Source: Campylobacter gastrosuis (GTDB lineage: Bacteria > Campylobacterota > Campylobacteria > Campylobacterales > Campylobacteraceae). Taken from it: a stretch of DNA of 64,000 bases. Under the pieces are notes generated by a model. It had not been told where the DNA came from and did no database searches. It worked only from the letters and a program-made list of their open reading frames with translations. Below are positions 34,823 to 46,033 of this stretch, piece after piece. The stretch covers positions 62,001 through 126,000 of the forward strand of contig NZ_JANURM010000004.1 in the NCBI RefSeq assembly GCF_030249845.1, in the 5' to 3' direction. The stretch's first letter is position 1, and each line of letters opens with the position of its first letter. A program made the position numbers and the translations under genes.

Positions 34823-35800
34823 ATGAAAGAGTTAAAAATTTTTGCCATAGTTGTCTTTTTATCTGGCGTTTTATACTGGGGCATTGAGCCTTATGCTCAT
34901 CACGAGCTTCATCCGCAAACAGCCCTTGCAAATTACGATTTTACCGCTGAGGATATAGATTTAGCGAGTAAAAATTTAGAGATAGCAAAGGCAAAGGGCG
35001 ATGATAAAGTAGCACAAAAATCGCTTGATGAATACAAGGCGTTTTGGGACGAGGTAAAAACGATAGATTTAAGCAAGGGCGACGCACAAAAGGGTGCTGA
35101 ATTTGCCGCTACTTGTGCTGGTTGTCATAGCATTGAGAGTGCTGGAATTCCAGCTAGTATGGACGCACAAACCGCTAGTGCTAGTTTTGGCGTAGTCCCG
35201 CCTGATTTAAGCACGGCTGGGGCGATTTATGATGATAAATTTTTAGTTGCCTTGATTAAAAATCCAGTAATGGCACTAAAATTAAGCCATAAATTTGGCG
35301 ATGAAAAGCCATTCCCGATGACACCATATTTTGGCGAAAACAGCGATATTGCCGACATTGTAGCCTACTTAAAGTCAGTTTCACAAGACTACATTAAGGC
35401 AAATAAGGGCATTAGCGACGAGAGATTATTTTCAGACGCTTGCCAACGCTGCCACGACATTAAATATGATAAAAAATACACTCACTCAAACAGAGTTGAG
35501 TTGGCAAAATATATGGGCTCAAATCCGCCAGATCTCTCAATGATGATCCGTGCTAAAAATTCAGATAATTACCTAAATAAGCTCATAAACGACCCACAAA
35601 AGGTGCTTTCTGGCACTTCAATGCCACGTGTTGGGCTTAAAGAGGACTCAGAAAAGCAGATCGTATCTTACCTAGAAAAGGTCGGCGATAGTAAGAAAGA
35701 TGAGCGTGAGCAAATCGGAATTTACACGATGATTTACTTCTTTATTCTTGGAATTTTTGCTACACTTTGGAAACAAAAGGTGTGGAGAGAGCTTCATTAA
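34823..35800 (+). CDS. petC: Di-heme cytochrome c1-type subunit of bc1 complex
   Basis: A 325-residue protein with an N-terminal membrane segment, two CxxCH heme sites (CAGCH near residue 99 and CQRCH near 212) and a C-terminal helix (IGIYTMIYFFILGIFATLW) anchoring it. The duplicated heme domain is typical of epsilonproteobacterial PetC rather than mitochondrial c1. It passes electrons from the Rieske protein to periplasmic cytochrome c. Confidence 0.95.
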   Translation: MKELKIFAIVVFLSGVLYWGIEPYAHHELHPQTALANYDFTAEDIDLASKNLEIAKAKGDDKVAQKSLDEYKAFWDEVKTIDLSKGDAQKGAEFAATCAGCHSIESAGIPASMDAQTASASFGVVPPDLSTAGAIYDDKFLVALIKNPVMALKLSHKFGDEKPFPMTPYFGENSDIADIVAYLKSVSQDYIKANKGISDERLFSDACQRCHDIKYDKKYTHSNRVELAKYMGSNPPDLSMMIRAKNSDNYLNKLINDPQKVLSGTSMPRVGLKEDSEKQIVSYLEKVGDSKKDEREQIGIYTMIYFFILGIFATLWKQKVWRELH

Positions 35801-35804
35801 TCTA

Positions 35805-35830
35805 AATCTGCGGAATTTTCTCCGCAGATT
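35805..35830 (+). terminator. Terminator after petABC
   Basis: AATCTGCGGA and TCCGCAGATT form a perfect 10-bp stem with a six-base loop, followed by a T-rich run. Confidence 0.85.
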
Positions 35831-35910
35831 GACTTTTAATTTATTTTTTATTTGAAGTTTAAGTCTACTTGTATTAAAATTATCACTAAATTATCACAAA
35901 AGGAGAATTT

Positions 35911-36993
35911 ATGGGTATTTTTGGCAACGATTTAAATCCAAATCTAAAAAATCAGCTTGAAAGCTTAAAGGGCGAAAACGATAGATTAAATGGCGAAAAT
36001 GCCGATTTAAAGAGCAACAACGCTAGGCTTAGTGCCGAGATTGAGGCGTTAAAGACCGAGATTAGAAAGAAAGAAGATATTTTAAATTTAATGCTTAATG
36101 GCGCCTTGTTTGGGCTTGATGAAACAAGGGAGATGATAGGCGAAAATTTAAAAATTTGCAACGAAATCGCCACAAAAAGCTCGGACTCTGCACAAAAAGT
36201 CAGGGATTTTAACGAAACCAGCAAGGCGATGACTGATTTTATTGACACGATAGCACAGACCTCACGAAAGTCGCACGAGAACGTAAATATGCTTCACAAA
36301 AGCGTTGATGAGATTACAAATATCGTAAATTTAATCAAAGACATTTCAGACCAGACAAACCTACTTGCACTAAATGCTGCCATTGAAGCGGCTCGTGCTG
36401 GCGAGCACGGCAGGGGCTTTGCAGTTGTCGCTGACGAGGTTAGAAAGCTAGCTGAGCGGACTCAAAAGGCGACAAGCGAGGTTGAGATGAATATAAACCT
36501 GCTTAAACAAAATGCAAATGACGCCCTTTCAATGAACGATGAAATTGAGGCACTTTCAAGCAATCAGCTAGGATACGTGGCAAAATTTAAAGATGATTTT
36601 GGCGAAATTTCAAATATTACGCAAATAATTGAAAAGGACTCAAAAAACATCATCAGCAATATCTTTGTCGGACTTGCAAAGCTTGACCACGTGGCATTTA
36701 AGCAAAATGGATACAGCAGATTTTTCAATCACAACAGCGAAAAAATGGGCGATCATCACGGATGTCGGCTTGGCAAGTGGTATGTGGCTGACGGCAAGGC
36801 GATTTTTGGCAACACATCAGCCTATCCAAAAATTCTAAGCCCACACGAAGCGGTGCATAGAAATATCAACGAAGGCATCGCAAATGGGCAAAATTTAGAC
36901 GTCGCAACTGCTAACTTTAAAAAGGCAGAAGAGGCCTCAAAAGAGTTATTTGCCATACTAAATGATATGTTAAAGCAAAGGCAAGATGGCTAA
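35911..36993 (+). CDS. Cytosolic chemoreceptor with zinc-binding CZB domain (TlpD-like)
   Basis: A 360-residue soluble methyl-accepting protein without membrane helices. It has an N-terminal coiled coil ([20 protein letters not shown]), the receptor signalling hairpin ([39 protein letters not shown]) and a C-terminal CZB domain with His and Cys ligands ([33 protein letters not shown]). This plan matches Helicobacter TlpD, which senses reactive oxygen or energy-related cues through zinc. AAGGAG precedes the ATG; it is a single-gene unit. Confidence 0.9.
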   Translation: MGIFGNDLNPNLKNQLESLKGENDRLNGENADLKSNNARLSAEIEALKTEIRKKEDILNLMLNGALFGLDETREMIGENLKICNEIATKSSDSAQKVRDFNETSKAMTDFIDTIAQTSRKSHENVNMLHKSVDEITNIVNLIKDISDQTNLLALNAAIEAARAGEHGRGFAVVADEVRKLAERTQKATSEVEMNINLLKQNANDALSMNDEIEALSSNQLGYVAKFKDDFGEISNITQIIEKDSKNIISNIFVGLAKLDHVAFKQNGYSRFFNHNSEKMGDHHGCRLGKWYVADGKAIFGNTSAYPKILSPHEAVHRNINEGIANGQNLDVATANFKKAEEASKELFAILNDMLKQRQDG

Positions 36994-37000
36994 AAATTTC

Positions 37001-37028
37001 AAAAAGTGCTTTAAAATTCCCACTTTTT
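37001..37028 (+). terminator. Terminator after tlpD-like gene
   Basis: AAAAAGTG and CACTTTTT form an 8-bp stem around a 12-base loop, ending in a T run. Confidence 0.65.
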
Positions 37029-37032
37029 TGGC

Positions 37033-37038
37033 TAAAAT
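37033..37038 (+). promoter_or_regulatory. Probable -10 box of mqnD-fliQ-murB
   Basis: TAAAAT lies 23 bases before the TTG start of mqnD, in the only gap before this operon. Confidence 0.45.
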
Positions 37039-37061
37039 GCCATTTTAAAAAAGGATAAATT

Positions 37062-37931
37062 TTGAAGCACTTTAAAGAGATTAGCGTGGCTCACTCGCCA
37101 GACGCTGATGATATTTTTATGTATATGGCAGTGAAATTTGGCTGGGTTGGCTCTGAGTGGCTTAGGTTTTCAAACACCGCACTTGACATTCAGACCCTAA
37201 ATGATGAGGCATTAAAAGGCACTTATGACGCCACGGCGATTAGTTTTGGGCTTTATCCGCTTATAAAAGATGACTACGCACTTTTACGCACGGCTGTGAG
37301 TTTTGGCAATGGCTATGGTCCAAAATTAGTCAAAAAAAAAGGTAAAAGCTTAAAGAAAAATTTTAAAGTTGCACTTTCAGGTAAGCACACCACAAACGCA
37401 CTACTTTTTCGCATAGCATATCCAGAAGCACGCATAGTTTATAAGAATTTTTTAGAGATTGAAAACGCTGTTTTAACCGATGAGGTTGATGCTGGTGTGC
37501 TGATACACGAGAGCATTTTGGACTTTTCAGACCAGCTTTGTGTTGAGCGTGAGATTTGGGATATTTGGTGTGATTTGGCTGGGGATATGCCTTTACCGCT
37601 TGGTGGTATGGCGTTACGTAGAAGTTTGCCACTGACTGACGCTATTGAAACAGAGCGAGTTTTAACCGAAGCTGTCAGGGTTGCCACCGCTCACAAGCCA
37701 TTTTTATCATATATGCTAATGGAGCGAAACTTAATTAGAGTTGATAAAGAAAAATTAAAAACTTATTTAAGTTTATACGCAAACGAAAGCTCAGTTACGA
37801 TGAACGAAACAGCAATAAATTCGCTAAATAAACTTTACGAGCTTGGCTACAAGCATAAATTTTATCCCGAGCCTTTGGATATAAATGACTTTTTTATACC
37901 CACCGAGTATAATAAAATAAGGTTTAGCTAA
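37062..37931 (+). CDS. mqnD: 1,4-dihydroxy-6-naphthoate synthase (futalosine pathway)
   Basis: A 289-residue protein of the MqnA/MqnD periplasmic-binding-protein-like enzyme family. Visible marks are AHSPDADDIFMYMAVKFGW, YDATAISFGLYPLI, VALSGKHTTNALLF, DAGVLIHESILDF and MPLPLGGMALRR. MqnD cuts cyclic dehypoxanthine futalosine to the naphthoate precursor of menaquinone, the quinone that feeds the bc1 complex here. MqnA is the alternative; the HESILDF and PLPLGGMALRR segments favour MqnD. The start is TTG with AAGGATAAA upstream. Its stop overlaps fliQ by one base. Confidence 0.82.
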   Translation: MKHFKEISVAHSPDADDIFMYMAVKFGWVGSEWLRFSNTALDIQTLNDEALKGTYDATAISFGLYPLIKDDYALLRTAVSFGNGYGPKLVKKKGKSLKKNFKVALSGKHTTNALLFRIAYPEARIVYKNFLEIENAVLTDEVDAGVLIHESILDFSDQLCVEREIWDIWCDLAGDMPLPLGGMALRRSLPLTDAIETERVLTEAVRVATAHKPFLSYMLMERNLIRVDKEKLKTYLSLYANESSVTMNETAINSLNKLYELGYKHKFYPEPLDINDFFIPTEYNKIRFS

Positions 37932-38197
37932 TGCAAAGCACACTCGTTGCTCTTGGCGTTGAAACCTTTAAAGTCGCCCTTTATTTAAGCTTGCCGATGT
38001 TATTAAGTGGGCTAATTGCCGGACTTTTAATCTCAATTTTTCAAGCTACGACACAGATAAATGAAACCACTTTAAGTTTCGTGCCAAAAATCATCTTAGT
38101 TGTCGTTGTTATCATCGTTTTAATGCCTTGGATGGTTACGATGATGAGCGAATTTACAATTAAAATGATAGAGATGATACCTGAATTTATAAAATGA
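37931..38197 (+). CDS. fliQ: Flagellar export-gate protein FliQ
   Basis: An 88-residue protein with two transmembrane helices (LYLSLPMLLSGLIAGLLISIFQATTQINE and IILVVVVIIVLMPWMV), the FliQ/SctS pattern. It is part of the FliPQR export-gate core. It overlaps mqnD by one base and murB by four bases, so a flagellar gene is translationally coupled to quinone and cell-wall genes, as in C. jejuni. Confidence 0.95.
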   Translation: MQSTLVALGVETFKVALYLSLPMLLSGLIAGLLISIFQATTQINETTLSFVPKIILVVVVIIVLMPWMVTMMSEFTIKMIEMIPEFIK

Positions 38198-38967
38198 AAA
38201 AATTAATTGATTTTTCTAAGTTTAGCTCTGTTAAAATCGGCGGAGTTTGTGAAGTTTTTGTGATAGAAAATGAAAGTGAAATTCCGCAAAACTGCGTTAT
38301 TATCGGCGGTGCAAACAATATCTTACTCTCTCCAAATCCACCAAAACTAGCAATGCTTGGGAGTAAATTTGACTACATAAACTTAAACGGCGAAATTTTA
38401 GAGATTGGAGCAAAAACAAAGAGCGGTAAAATTTACAATTTTGCAAAATCAAACGATATTGCAAACTATGAATTTTTAAAAAATATCCCCGGCACACTTG
38501 GCGGATTAATTAAGATGAATGCCGGTCTTTTAGGACTTAGCATAAGTGATAATCTACTTGAAATTTTAACCCCAAACGGCTGGTTAGGGCGTGAAAATTT
38601 TGCGTTTAGTTATAGGTATAGTGGGATAGAGTGTGCGATTTTAGCCGCTAGGTTTAAAATTTCAAATGGATTTAGCCTAAGTGCTTCAAATGAGTTTGAA
38701 AACAAGCGAAAAAATCAGCCAAGTGGGGCTAGTTTTGGTAGCTGTTTTACAAACCCAAAAGGCGATTTTGCAGGGCGTTTGATAGAGACTGTGGGGCTTA
38801 AAGGGCATATTATTGGCGGCGCAAAATTTAGCGAAAAACACGCAAATTTTTTAATAAATTTTAATAACGCAACCTTTAATGATGCAATTAATTTAATAAA
38901 TTTAGCAAAACTTCGTGTTTTTGAAAATTTTGGCATAAATTTACAAACCGAAGTCGTGATACTTTAA
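38194..38967 (+). CDS. murB: UDP-N-acetylenolpyruvoylglucosamine reductase
   Basis: MurB reduces the enolpyruvyl group to make UDP-MurNAc using FAD and NADPH. The 257-residue form lacks some loops of type I MurB, consistent with the short type II form. Motifs include SSVKIGG, IIGGANNILLSP, KNIPGTLGGLIKMNAGLLG, the active-site YRYSG and PSGASFGSCFTNPKGDFAGRLIE. ATGA overlap with fliQ. Confidence 0.95.
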   Translation: MKKLIDFSKFSSVKIGGVCEVFVIENESEIPQNCVIIGGANNILLSPNPPKLAMLGSKFDYINLNGEILEIGAKTKSGKIYNFAKSNDIANYEFLKNIPGTLGGLIKMNAGLLGLSISDNLLEILTPNGWLGRENFAFSYRYSGIECAILAARFKISNGFSLSASNEFENKRKNQPSGASFGSCFTNPKGDFAGRLIETVGLKGHIIGGAKFSEKHANFLINFNNATFNDAINLINLAKLRVFENFGINLQTEVVIL

Positions 38968-38975
38968 GGATAAAA

Positions 38976-39452
38976 ATGGAGAAATTATTTGGAGAATTTT
39001 TAACAACGCTTATCATTTTTGGCGTGGTCGTGCTACTTGCGATTTATAAATCAAAAAGTCACGAAAAAGTAGCAAAGATAAATGAGCGTGATTTTAAGAA
39101 AAATTTAGAAAATTTTGCTCTGTTTTTTGATGAAAAGGGTGAGAGTTTTGATGAAATTTGCAAAAATTTAGCCAAAAGTGGCAAGATAAAAATCATTGAT
39201 AAAAATATGAGTGTTAGCGATTTTGTCGGTGTTTTAGGCAGAGAAAATTTTAGCGATGAGATAGGTGGCACAAACAAGATAGACCAGAAAATTTTAAGCC
39301 AGTGTGTAAGGGCTTTAAAAAAACCGCTCGCACTCGGACTTTATCCCCAAAATAACGGCGTTTATTACGCATTTTTGCTTGATGAAGATGAGCTTTTTAG
39401 GCTGATTGATTTGGCATCAAAGGTTGGCGAAAATATCATTTTTTGCGATTAA
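38976..39452 (+). CDS. Unknown protein with N-terminal membrane anchor
   Basis: A 158-residue protein with one N-terminal hydrophobic helix (FLTTLIIFGVVVLLAIY), then a cytoplasmic, mixed alpha/beta part. I do not recognise a family. AAGGAT precedes the ATG and it starts nine bases after murB, so it belongs to the mqnD-fliQ-murB operon. Codon use matches its neighbours. Confidence 0.75.
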   Translation: MEKLFGEFLTTLIIFGVVVLLAIYKSKSHEKVAKINERDFKKNLENFALFFDEKGESFDEICKNLAKSGKIKIIDKNMSVSDFVGVLGRENFSDEIGGTNKIDQKILSQCVRALKKPLALGLYPQNNGVYYAFLLDEDELFRLIDLASKVGENIIFCD

Positions 39453-39468
39453 AAGTCGTAAAATCGCC

Positions 39469-39486
39469 TGAAATTTAGGAATTTCA
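39469..39486 (+). terminator. Short hairpin after murB operon
   Basis: TGAAATT-TAGG-AATTTCA followed by a mixed T-rich stretch; a weak terminator candidate. Confidence 0.4.
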
Positions 39487-39789
39487 CGTTTAATCTTTCA
39501 CAAGCTATTAAGCGTCCCTGTAAAACGCCTTTGACAAACTAAGACAAGGCTAGAAATTTTTGCAACTACCATAAAATAGGCGATATTTTTAAATTTCAAA
39601 TAAAGCCCTGCTGTAAATTTTGTTATTTAAAAATAAAATTTCAAAAATCAGCGAGTGTTTGTAGTCTATCAGAGGCAAGAAGCGATTGTTTAAAGCAAAG
39701 CCAAACTAAAAATTCTGCTATAAAAATAAAAAGCAATTTCTCATAAAAAATAAAAAACGTTGATTAAATTTATAATTCATTAAAAATCA
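39487..39789. other. Gene-free AT-rich stretch
   Basis: No open frame with a ribosome site, no tRNA fold and no repeat could be supported here. Most of it is A/T-rich with several short homopolymer runs. It lies between the convergent murB operon and amtB and may be decayed sequence or host an undetected small RNA. Confidence 0.5.
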
Positions 39790-39842
39790 AAGCGAGCCAC
39801 CTTGCTTTAAGCCATAAACGTAAAGCAATTTAGCCCGCTTTG
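39790..39842 (-). terminator. Long imperfect hairpin after amtB
   Basis: On the minus strand AAAGCGGGCTAAATTGCTTTA pairs imperfectly with a downstream arm read as TTAAAGCAAGGTGGCTCGCTTT (about 16 of 21 positions), followed by A/T-rich sequence. It is the likely amtB terminator, starting ten bases after the stop. Confidence 0.6.
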
Positions 39843-39851
39843 TTAGTAAAT

Positions 39852-41069
39852 TTAGTCGTTATACGCCTCTTCGCCGTGAAGTGCCACGTCAAGTCCGTCT
39901 ATCTCGGCATTTTCGCTCACTCTTAGGCTGGTAAATATTGATATTGCTTTAAAAATCACAAAACTAAGAACCGCTGAGAGTGCGATACAAACGCCTATGC
40001 CAAGAAGTTGCTCACCAAAAAGATGAAAATCCCCACTCACAAAAAGCCCTTCATAGGCGATGTCAGCATTTACGCTTTTGCTCGCAAAAAGCCCAGTCGC
40101 CACGCCACCCCAGACGCCACCAATGCCGTGAAGGCTAAACGCATCAAGGGAGTCATCAAGCTTTAAGCCGTATTTTATGTAGCTAAGCCCCACGTAGCAA
40201 ATCAGCGCCGAAGCCCCACCGATAAAGATACTAGCGCCAAGGCTTACAAATCCACAGCCCGGAGTAATGCCAACTAGCCCAGCCACAAGTCCGCTAAGTC
40301 CGCCAAGCATTGTTGGTTTTTTATGCAAAATCCACTCGGTTAAAATCCAAACGATAAAGCCACTTGAAGCCGAAATTATCGTTACGATAAAGGCATTTAC
40401 CGCAATATCATTTATCGCACCAGCCGAGCCAGCATTAAACCCAAGCCAACCGATAAATAGCAAAATTCCGCCTAAAAATGTGTATGGGATTGAGTGTGCT
40501 TGCAGTCCTTTTGGAATTTCTTTTCTAGGGCCAACAAGCAAAACACCCACAAGTCCAGCCACACCAGAGCTAATATGAACCACGCCACCACCTGCAAAAT
40601 CAAGTCCGCCACGCACTAGCAAAAAGCCCTCTTCGCTCCAAATCATATGTGCTAAAACCGAATAGACAAGAGCACTCCAAAACACAAGAAAAATCACCAA
40701 AACGCCAAGTTTTACACGCCCAACAAGCGAGCCAGTAATAATCGCCCCAGCTATTAGAGCAAATGCCATTTGAAACACGACAAATAGGGCGTTTGGCACA
40801 CCAGATGAGTTGTAACCACTCACATTTTTAAGCATAAAATTTGACATATCGCCAACAAAACCGCCACCAACATCAGCCCCAAAAGCTATGCTAAACCCAA
40901 CAAAAAGCCACACAAAGGTAATCACGCCAAATACAATAAAGCAGTTCATAATCGTATTTATCGTATTTACGCGCTTTACCATACCAGAGTAAAACATAGC
41001 AAGGGCTGGTGTCATCAATAATACCAGCAACGAACACAGCATTATAAAGCCAGTGTTTATAGCATTCAT
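39852..41069 (-). CDS. amtB: Ammonium transporter AmtB
   Basis: A 405-residue Amt/Rh channel with about eleven helices. Typical segments are LALFYSGMV-type near the N-terminus (MFYSGMVKRVNTINTIM), DFAGGGVVHISSGVAGL with the signature Asp and first pore His, GWLGFNAGSAG, ITPGCGFV and DDSLDAFSLHGIGGVWG with the second His. The second of two adjacent ATG codons (41069) is five bases after AAGGAG and is taken as the start. No glnK/glnB gene is adjacent, unlike in many bacteria. Confidence 0.96.
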   Translation of the reverse strand: MNAINTGFIMLCSLLVLLMTPALAMFYSGMVKRVNTINTIMNCFIVFGVITFVWLFVGFSIAFGADVGGGFVGDMSNFMLKNVSGYNSSGVPNALFVVFQMAFALIAGAIITGSLVGRVKLGVLVIFLVFWSALVYSVLAHMIWSEEGFLLVRGGLDFAGGGVVHISSGVAGLVGVLLVGPRKEIPKGLQAHSIPYTFLGGILLFIGWLGFNAGSAGAINDIAVNAFIVTIISASSGFIVWILTEWILHKKPTMLGGLSGLVAGLVGITPGCGFVSLGASIFIGGASALICYVGLSYIKYGLKLDDSLDAFSLHGIGGVWGGVATGLFASKSVNADIAYEGLFVSGDFHLFGEQLLGIGVCIALSAVLSFVIFKAISIFTSLRVSENAEIDGLDVALHGEEAYND

Positions 41070-41097
41070 CATCTCTCCTTTGAAAAAGTTTTGTGGC

Positions 41098-41103
41098 ATT
41101 ATA
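41098..41103 (-). promoter_or_regulatory. -10 box of amtB
   Basis: A perfect TATAAT on the minus strand lies 28 bases before the amtB start, preceded by a T-rich stretch. Confidence 0.65.
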
Positions 41104-41229
41104 AATCATTTGCTATAAATTTTTTATTAATTAAGAAAACTTTTATAATTTTTTAAAGACTATTTTAAAAATTAACAAAATTTTGAGAAATTTTTGAGAA
41201 AAAATAGCTTTTATTAAAGCATTTTTAGG

Positions 41230-41235
41230 TAAAAT
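41230..41235 (+). promoter_or_regulatory. Probable -10 box of recA-eno operon
   Basis: GGTAAAATC with core TAAAAT lies 27 bases before the recA ATG. No LexA-type box was seen, in line with the lack of a classical SOS system in Campylobacter. Confidence 0.5.
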
Positions 41236-41262
41236 CAGGCGAAATTTATGTTAAGGAATTTT

Positions 41263-43891
<2,629 letters not shown>

Positions 43892-43896
43892 GTGTT

Positions 43897-44721
43897 ATGA
43901 GAATTTTTTACCTTTTTGTGGCTGTTTTTGTAAGCTGTTTTGCCAGAGAAAATCCATTCGTGCCAAGTGGCGACATAAACGGCGAGATAATTACTACAAA
44001 CATTAAAGAAGAATACGAGGTGTTTAACAAACAGAGCATAAAATTCCCAAGCGATGCGAGTTTGCTTTTAAATATCAAGATAAAATACAGAGCAAACGAC
44101 GGCACGATAAAAGAAAAAAGCATTGATATAAATAAAACCATAAATCACAACGATGAATACGCACTTTTAAAGCTAAACGAGCCAAAGCCAGTAGTGAGTA
44201 AAAAGCTTGATGTTTCGGTGACTATGCCTGATGTTAGCGTGGTTAAGGTTGTTAAAAAAAGCGATGAAAACGCCACTCTGCCAAAGCCATCAGACGCACC
44301 AATTCTAACCCAAAAAAGCGAGCAAAACAACACCGAAGTGGTCGTTAAACACGTCAAAACGCCGATAAATGAGCAGGTAAAAACTGCAAAAAAGGGCGAT
44401 TTAAACATAAAACTACCGCTAAAAAGCGTGAAATTTATGGATTTTATCAGGTTTGACGCCGATAAAAACCGCCTAAATATCATCACAAAAGATAAAATCA
44501 TCAGGCATTTTAAACACGAAAAGGACAAAATTGTCGTTGATTTTAAGGGCAAACCGATGTTTAAAACAAAGGATATTGAGCTAAATACTGGCGAGTTTAG
44601 CAAGGTTACTCTTGGTTGGCACAAGAGCTTTTATAGGGTCGTTATAAAGCTTAAAAAACCGCAAAAATACGAGCTTAACGCACTTAAAGATGAGAGCGGA
44701 TACGAAATTAATCTAAAATAA
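43897..44721 (+). CDS. cgpA: AMIN-domain periplasmic protein (CgpA-like)
   Basis: A 274-residue exported protein with a signal peptide (RIFYLFVAVFVSCFA, before RENPF) and a C-terminal AMIN-like domain of about 95 residues (VKFMDFIRFDADKNRLNII ... YRVVIKLKKPQKYEL). In C. jejuni the gene after recA-eno-ftsB encodes the glycoprotein CgpA. Three N-glycosylation sequons D/E-x-N-x-S/T are visible: DINKT, DENAT and EQNNT. ATG 43897 begins the signal peptide directly; GTG 43888 would add three residues. AMIN domains usually bind peptidoglycan or localise divisome factors. Confidence 0.78.
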   Translation: MRIFYLFVAVFVSCFARENPFVPSGDINGEIITTNIKEEYEVFNKQSIKFPSDASLLLNIKIKYRANDGTIKEKSIDINKTINHNDEYALLKLNEPKPVVSKKLDVSVTMPDVSVVKVVKKSDENATLPKPSDAPILTQKSEQNNTEVVVKHVKTPINEQVKTAKKGDLNIKLPLKSVKFMDFIRFDADKNRLNIITKDKIIRHFKHEKDKIVVDFKGKPMFKTKDIELNTGEFSKVTLGWHKSFYRVVIKLKKPQKYELNALKDESGYEINLK

Positions 44722-45283
44722 TGTCAAAATCAAAGACCCAAATTTCACGCCAGATTTTATTGTTAAAGATATGCTTGAAATTTTGGGCTATTTTGGCGAT
44801 GAAATTCTAAACAAGCATATCGTTGATAATAGCTGTGGCGATGGTGCTTTTTTATCTGAGATTGTGCGTAGATATTTATTAGCCTGTAAAAATCACGATA
44901 AAAATGTGATAAAAACCGAGCTTGAAACCTTTATTCACGGCATTGAGATTGATAATACTCAGCTTGAAAAATGCGTTAAAAATTTAGACAAAATCAAGCA
45001 GTTTGAGTTTTCTAAGAGCGGTATGACTGATATTTTATCGCATTTTACGAGCTTGGTTTAAAAATGCAAATTTAATTAGCGAAGATGAGATAACAAAAGA
45101 TAGCGAGATTTACGAGTATTTGCTAGAAAACAATGGGCGACTTTTAATGCACTAAATAGCGATGAATTCTTAGGCTACGTAAAATTTTTAAAACGATATA
45201 AAAACGGCGGATATTACACGTTTTCATCAAAAGATGTTAAAAAATTTTTAGACTATAAATTAGGAGATTTTAATGACAAATAG
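44721..45283 (+). pseudogene. Type II DNA adenine methyltransferase remnant
   Basis: The first part reads VKIKDPNFTPDFIVKDMLEI and then HIVDNSCGDGAFLSEIVRRY, the SAM-binding motif I of an N6-adenine methylase, and stops at 45061. The DPPY-type catalytic motif IV and the middle of the protein are deleted. The last ~50 codons survive in another frame (RKQWATFNALNSDEFLGYV, YKNGGYYTFSSKDVKKFL) and end at 45283, overlapping the nuclease gene start. No start codon is left in the first frame. Confidence 0.8.
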
Positions 45284-45811
45284 CGAGTTTTTATCAGTAA
45301 TAAAGCAATCTTTTGCGAAATTTTTAAAGGTTAAAACATCACGTAGCACCGCAAAATTAAAAGACCTACACGGCGAGATTGCAAGGGATTTACAAGTTAG
45401 ATTGGGCAGCGATTTTGTCATAAAGTCGCAAGGTTTTAACGATGATAAAGAGGGCAAGATAAACGGCAGATATTATGATAAAAATGTGGATATTTTAATT
45501 AAAAAAGACGGCGTTTGCATTGGCGGTGTTGGCGTGAAATTTGTAATGCAAAACTACTTGCAAAATAGCAATAACTATTTTGAAAATATGCTAGCAGAAA
45601 CAGCAAATATACGCACAGCAGACGCGAAAGTCCCAAAAATCCGCTAAAAACAAAAGATGAGTATATGGATTTTTACACTAAAATTTTAGATGATAAGGAC
45701 TTAATTAGCTACGCTAAAATACAAGATGAGTTTAGTAATGCCGTGATTTTAAACGACTATGAAAATTTCACAACCCGCCTTTGTGCCTTGATAAATGGTC
45801 ATTTAAAGTGA
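45273..45811 (+). pseudogene. Type II restriction endonuclease remnant
   Basis: ATG 45273 opens [19 protein letters not shown], followed by [38 protein letters not shown] and [17 protein letters not shown]. These match a family of type II nucleases usually paired with the methylase type upstream. The catalytic-region part ([11 protein letters not shown]) remains, but the frame ends at 45647. A C-terminal piece survives in another frame (KTKDEYMDFYTKILDD to LCALINGHLK, stop 45809-45811), showing an internal deletion. Recognition sequence cannot be deduced. Confidence 0.75.
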
Positions 45812-46033
45812 TTTTTTTATCCGTTTAGTCGCCCAAATGACTACGCTGCCAGCTAGTAAAATTGCGATTAAAAATTCAAAATACCCGCTAATTTCGCTTG
45901 GTATTTCATCGCTTGAAGCACCACTTAAATTTTCATCAAAAACAAAGATAAACCCAAAAACATAATTTAACAAAAACCAAACAAAAACGCCCAAAACCGC
46001 CAAAAAAGCCAAAATTTTACCACTTTTACCCAT
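45803..46033 (-). CDS. Small two-helix membrane protein after fliI
   Basis: A 76-residue protein with two hydrophobic helices (ILAFLAVLGVFVWFLLNYVFGFIFVF and YFEFLIAILLAGSVVIWA) joined by an acidic loop. The ATG at 46033 overlaps the fliI stop by eight bases; a longer form from 46081 would lie deep inside fliI. Not recognised. Its 3' end overlaps the nuclease remnant on the other strand by nine bases. Confidence 0.6.
   Translation of the reverse strand: MGKSGKILAFLAVLGVFVWFLLNYVFGFIFVFDENLSGASSDEIPSEISGYFEFLIAILLAGSVVIWATKRIKKSL

Noticed and set aside
39487..39789. tRNA, tmRNA or riboswitch in the gap before amtB
   Set aside because: No cloverleaf, no CCA-type arm and no conserved riboswitch core could be found by eye.
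41100..41262. LexA box in front of recA
   Set aside because: No CTG-N10-CAG or GAAC-type palindrome is present.
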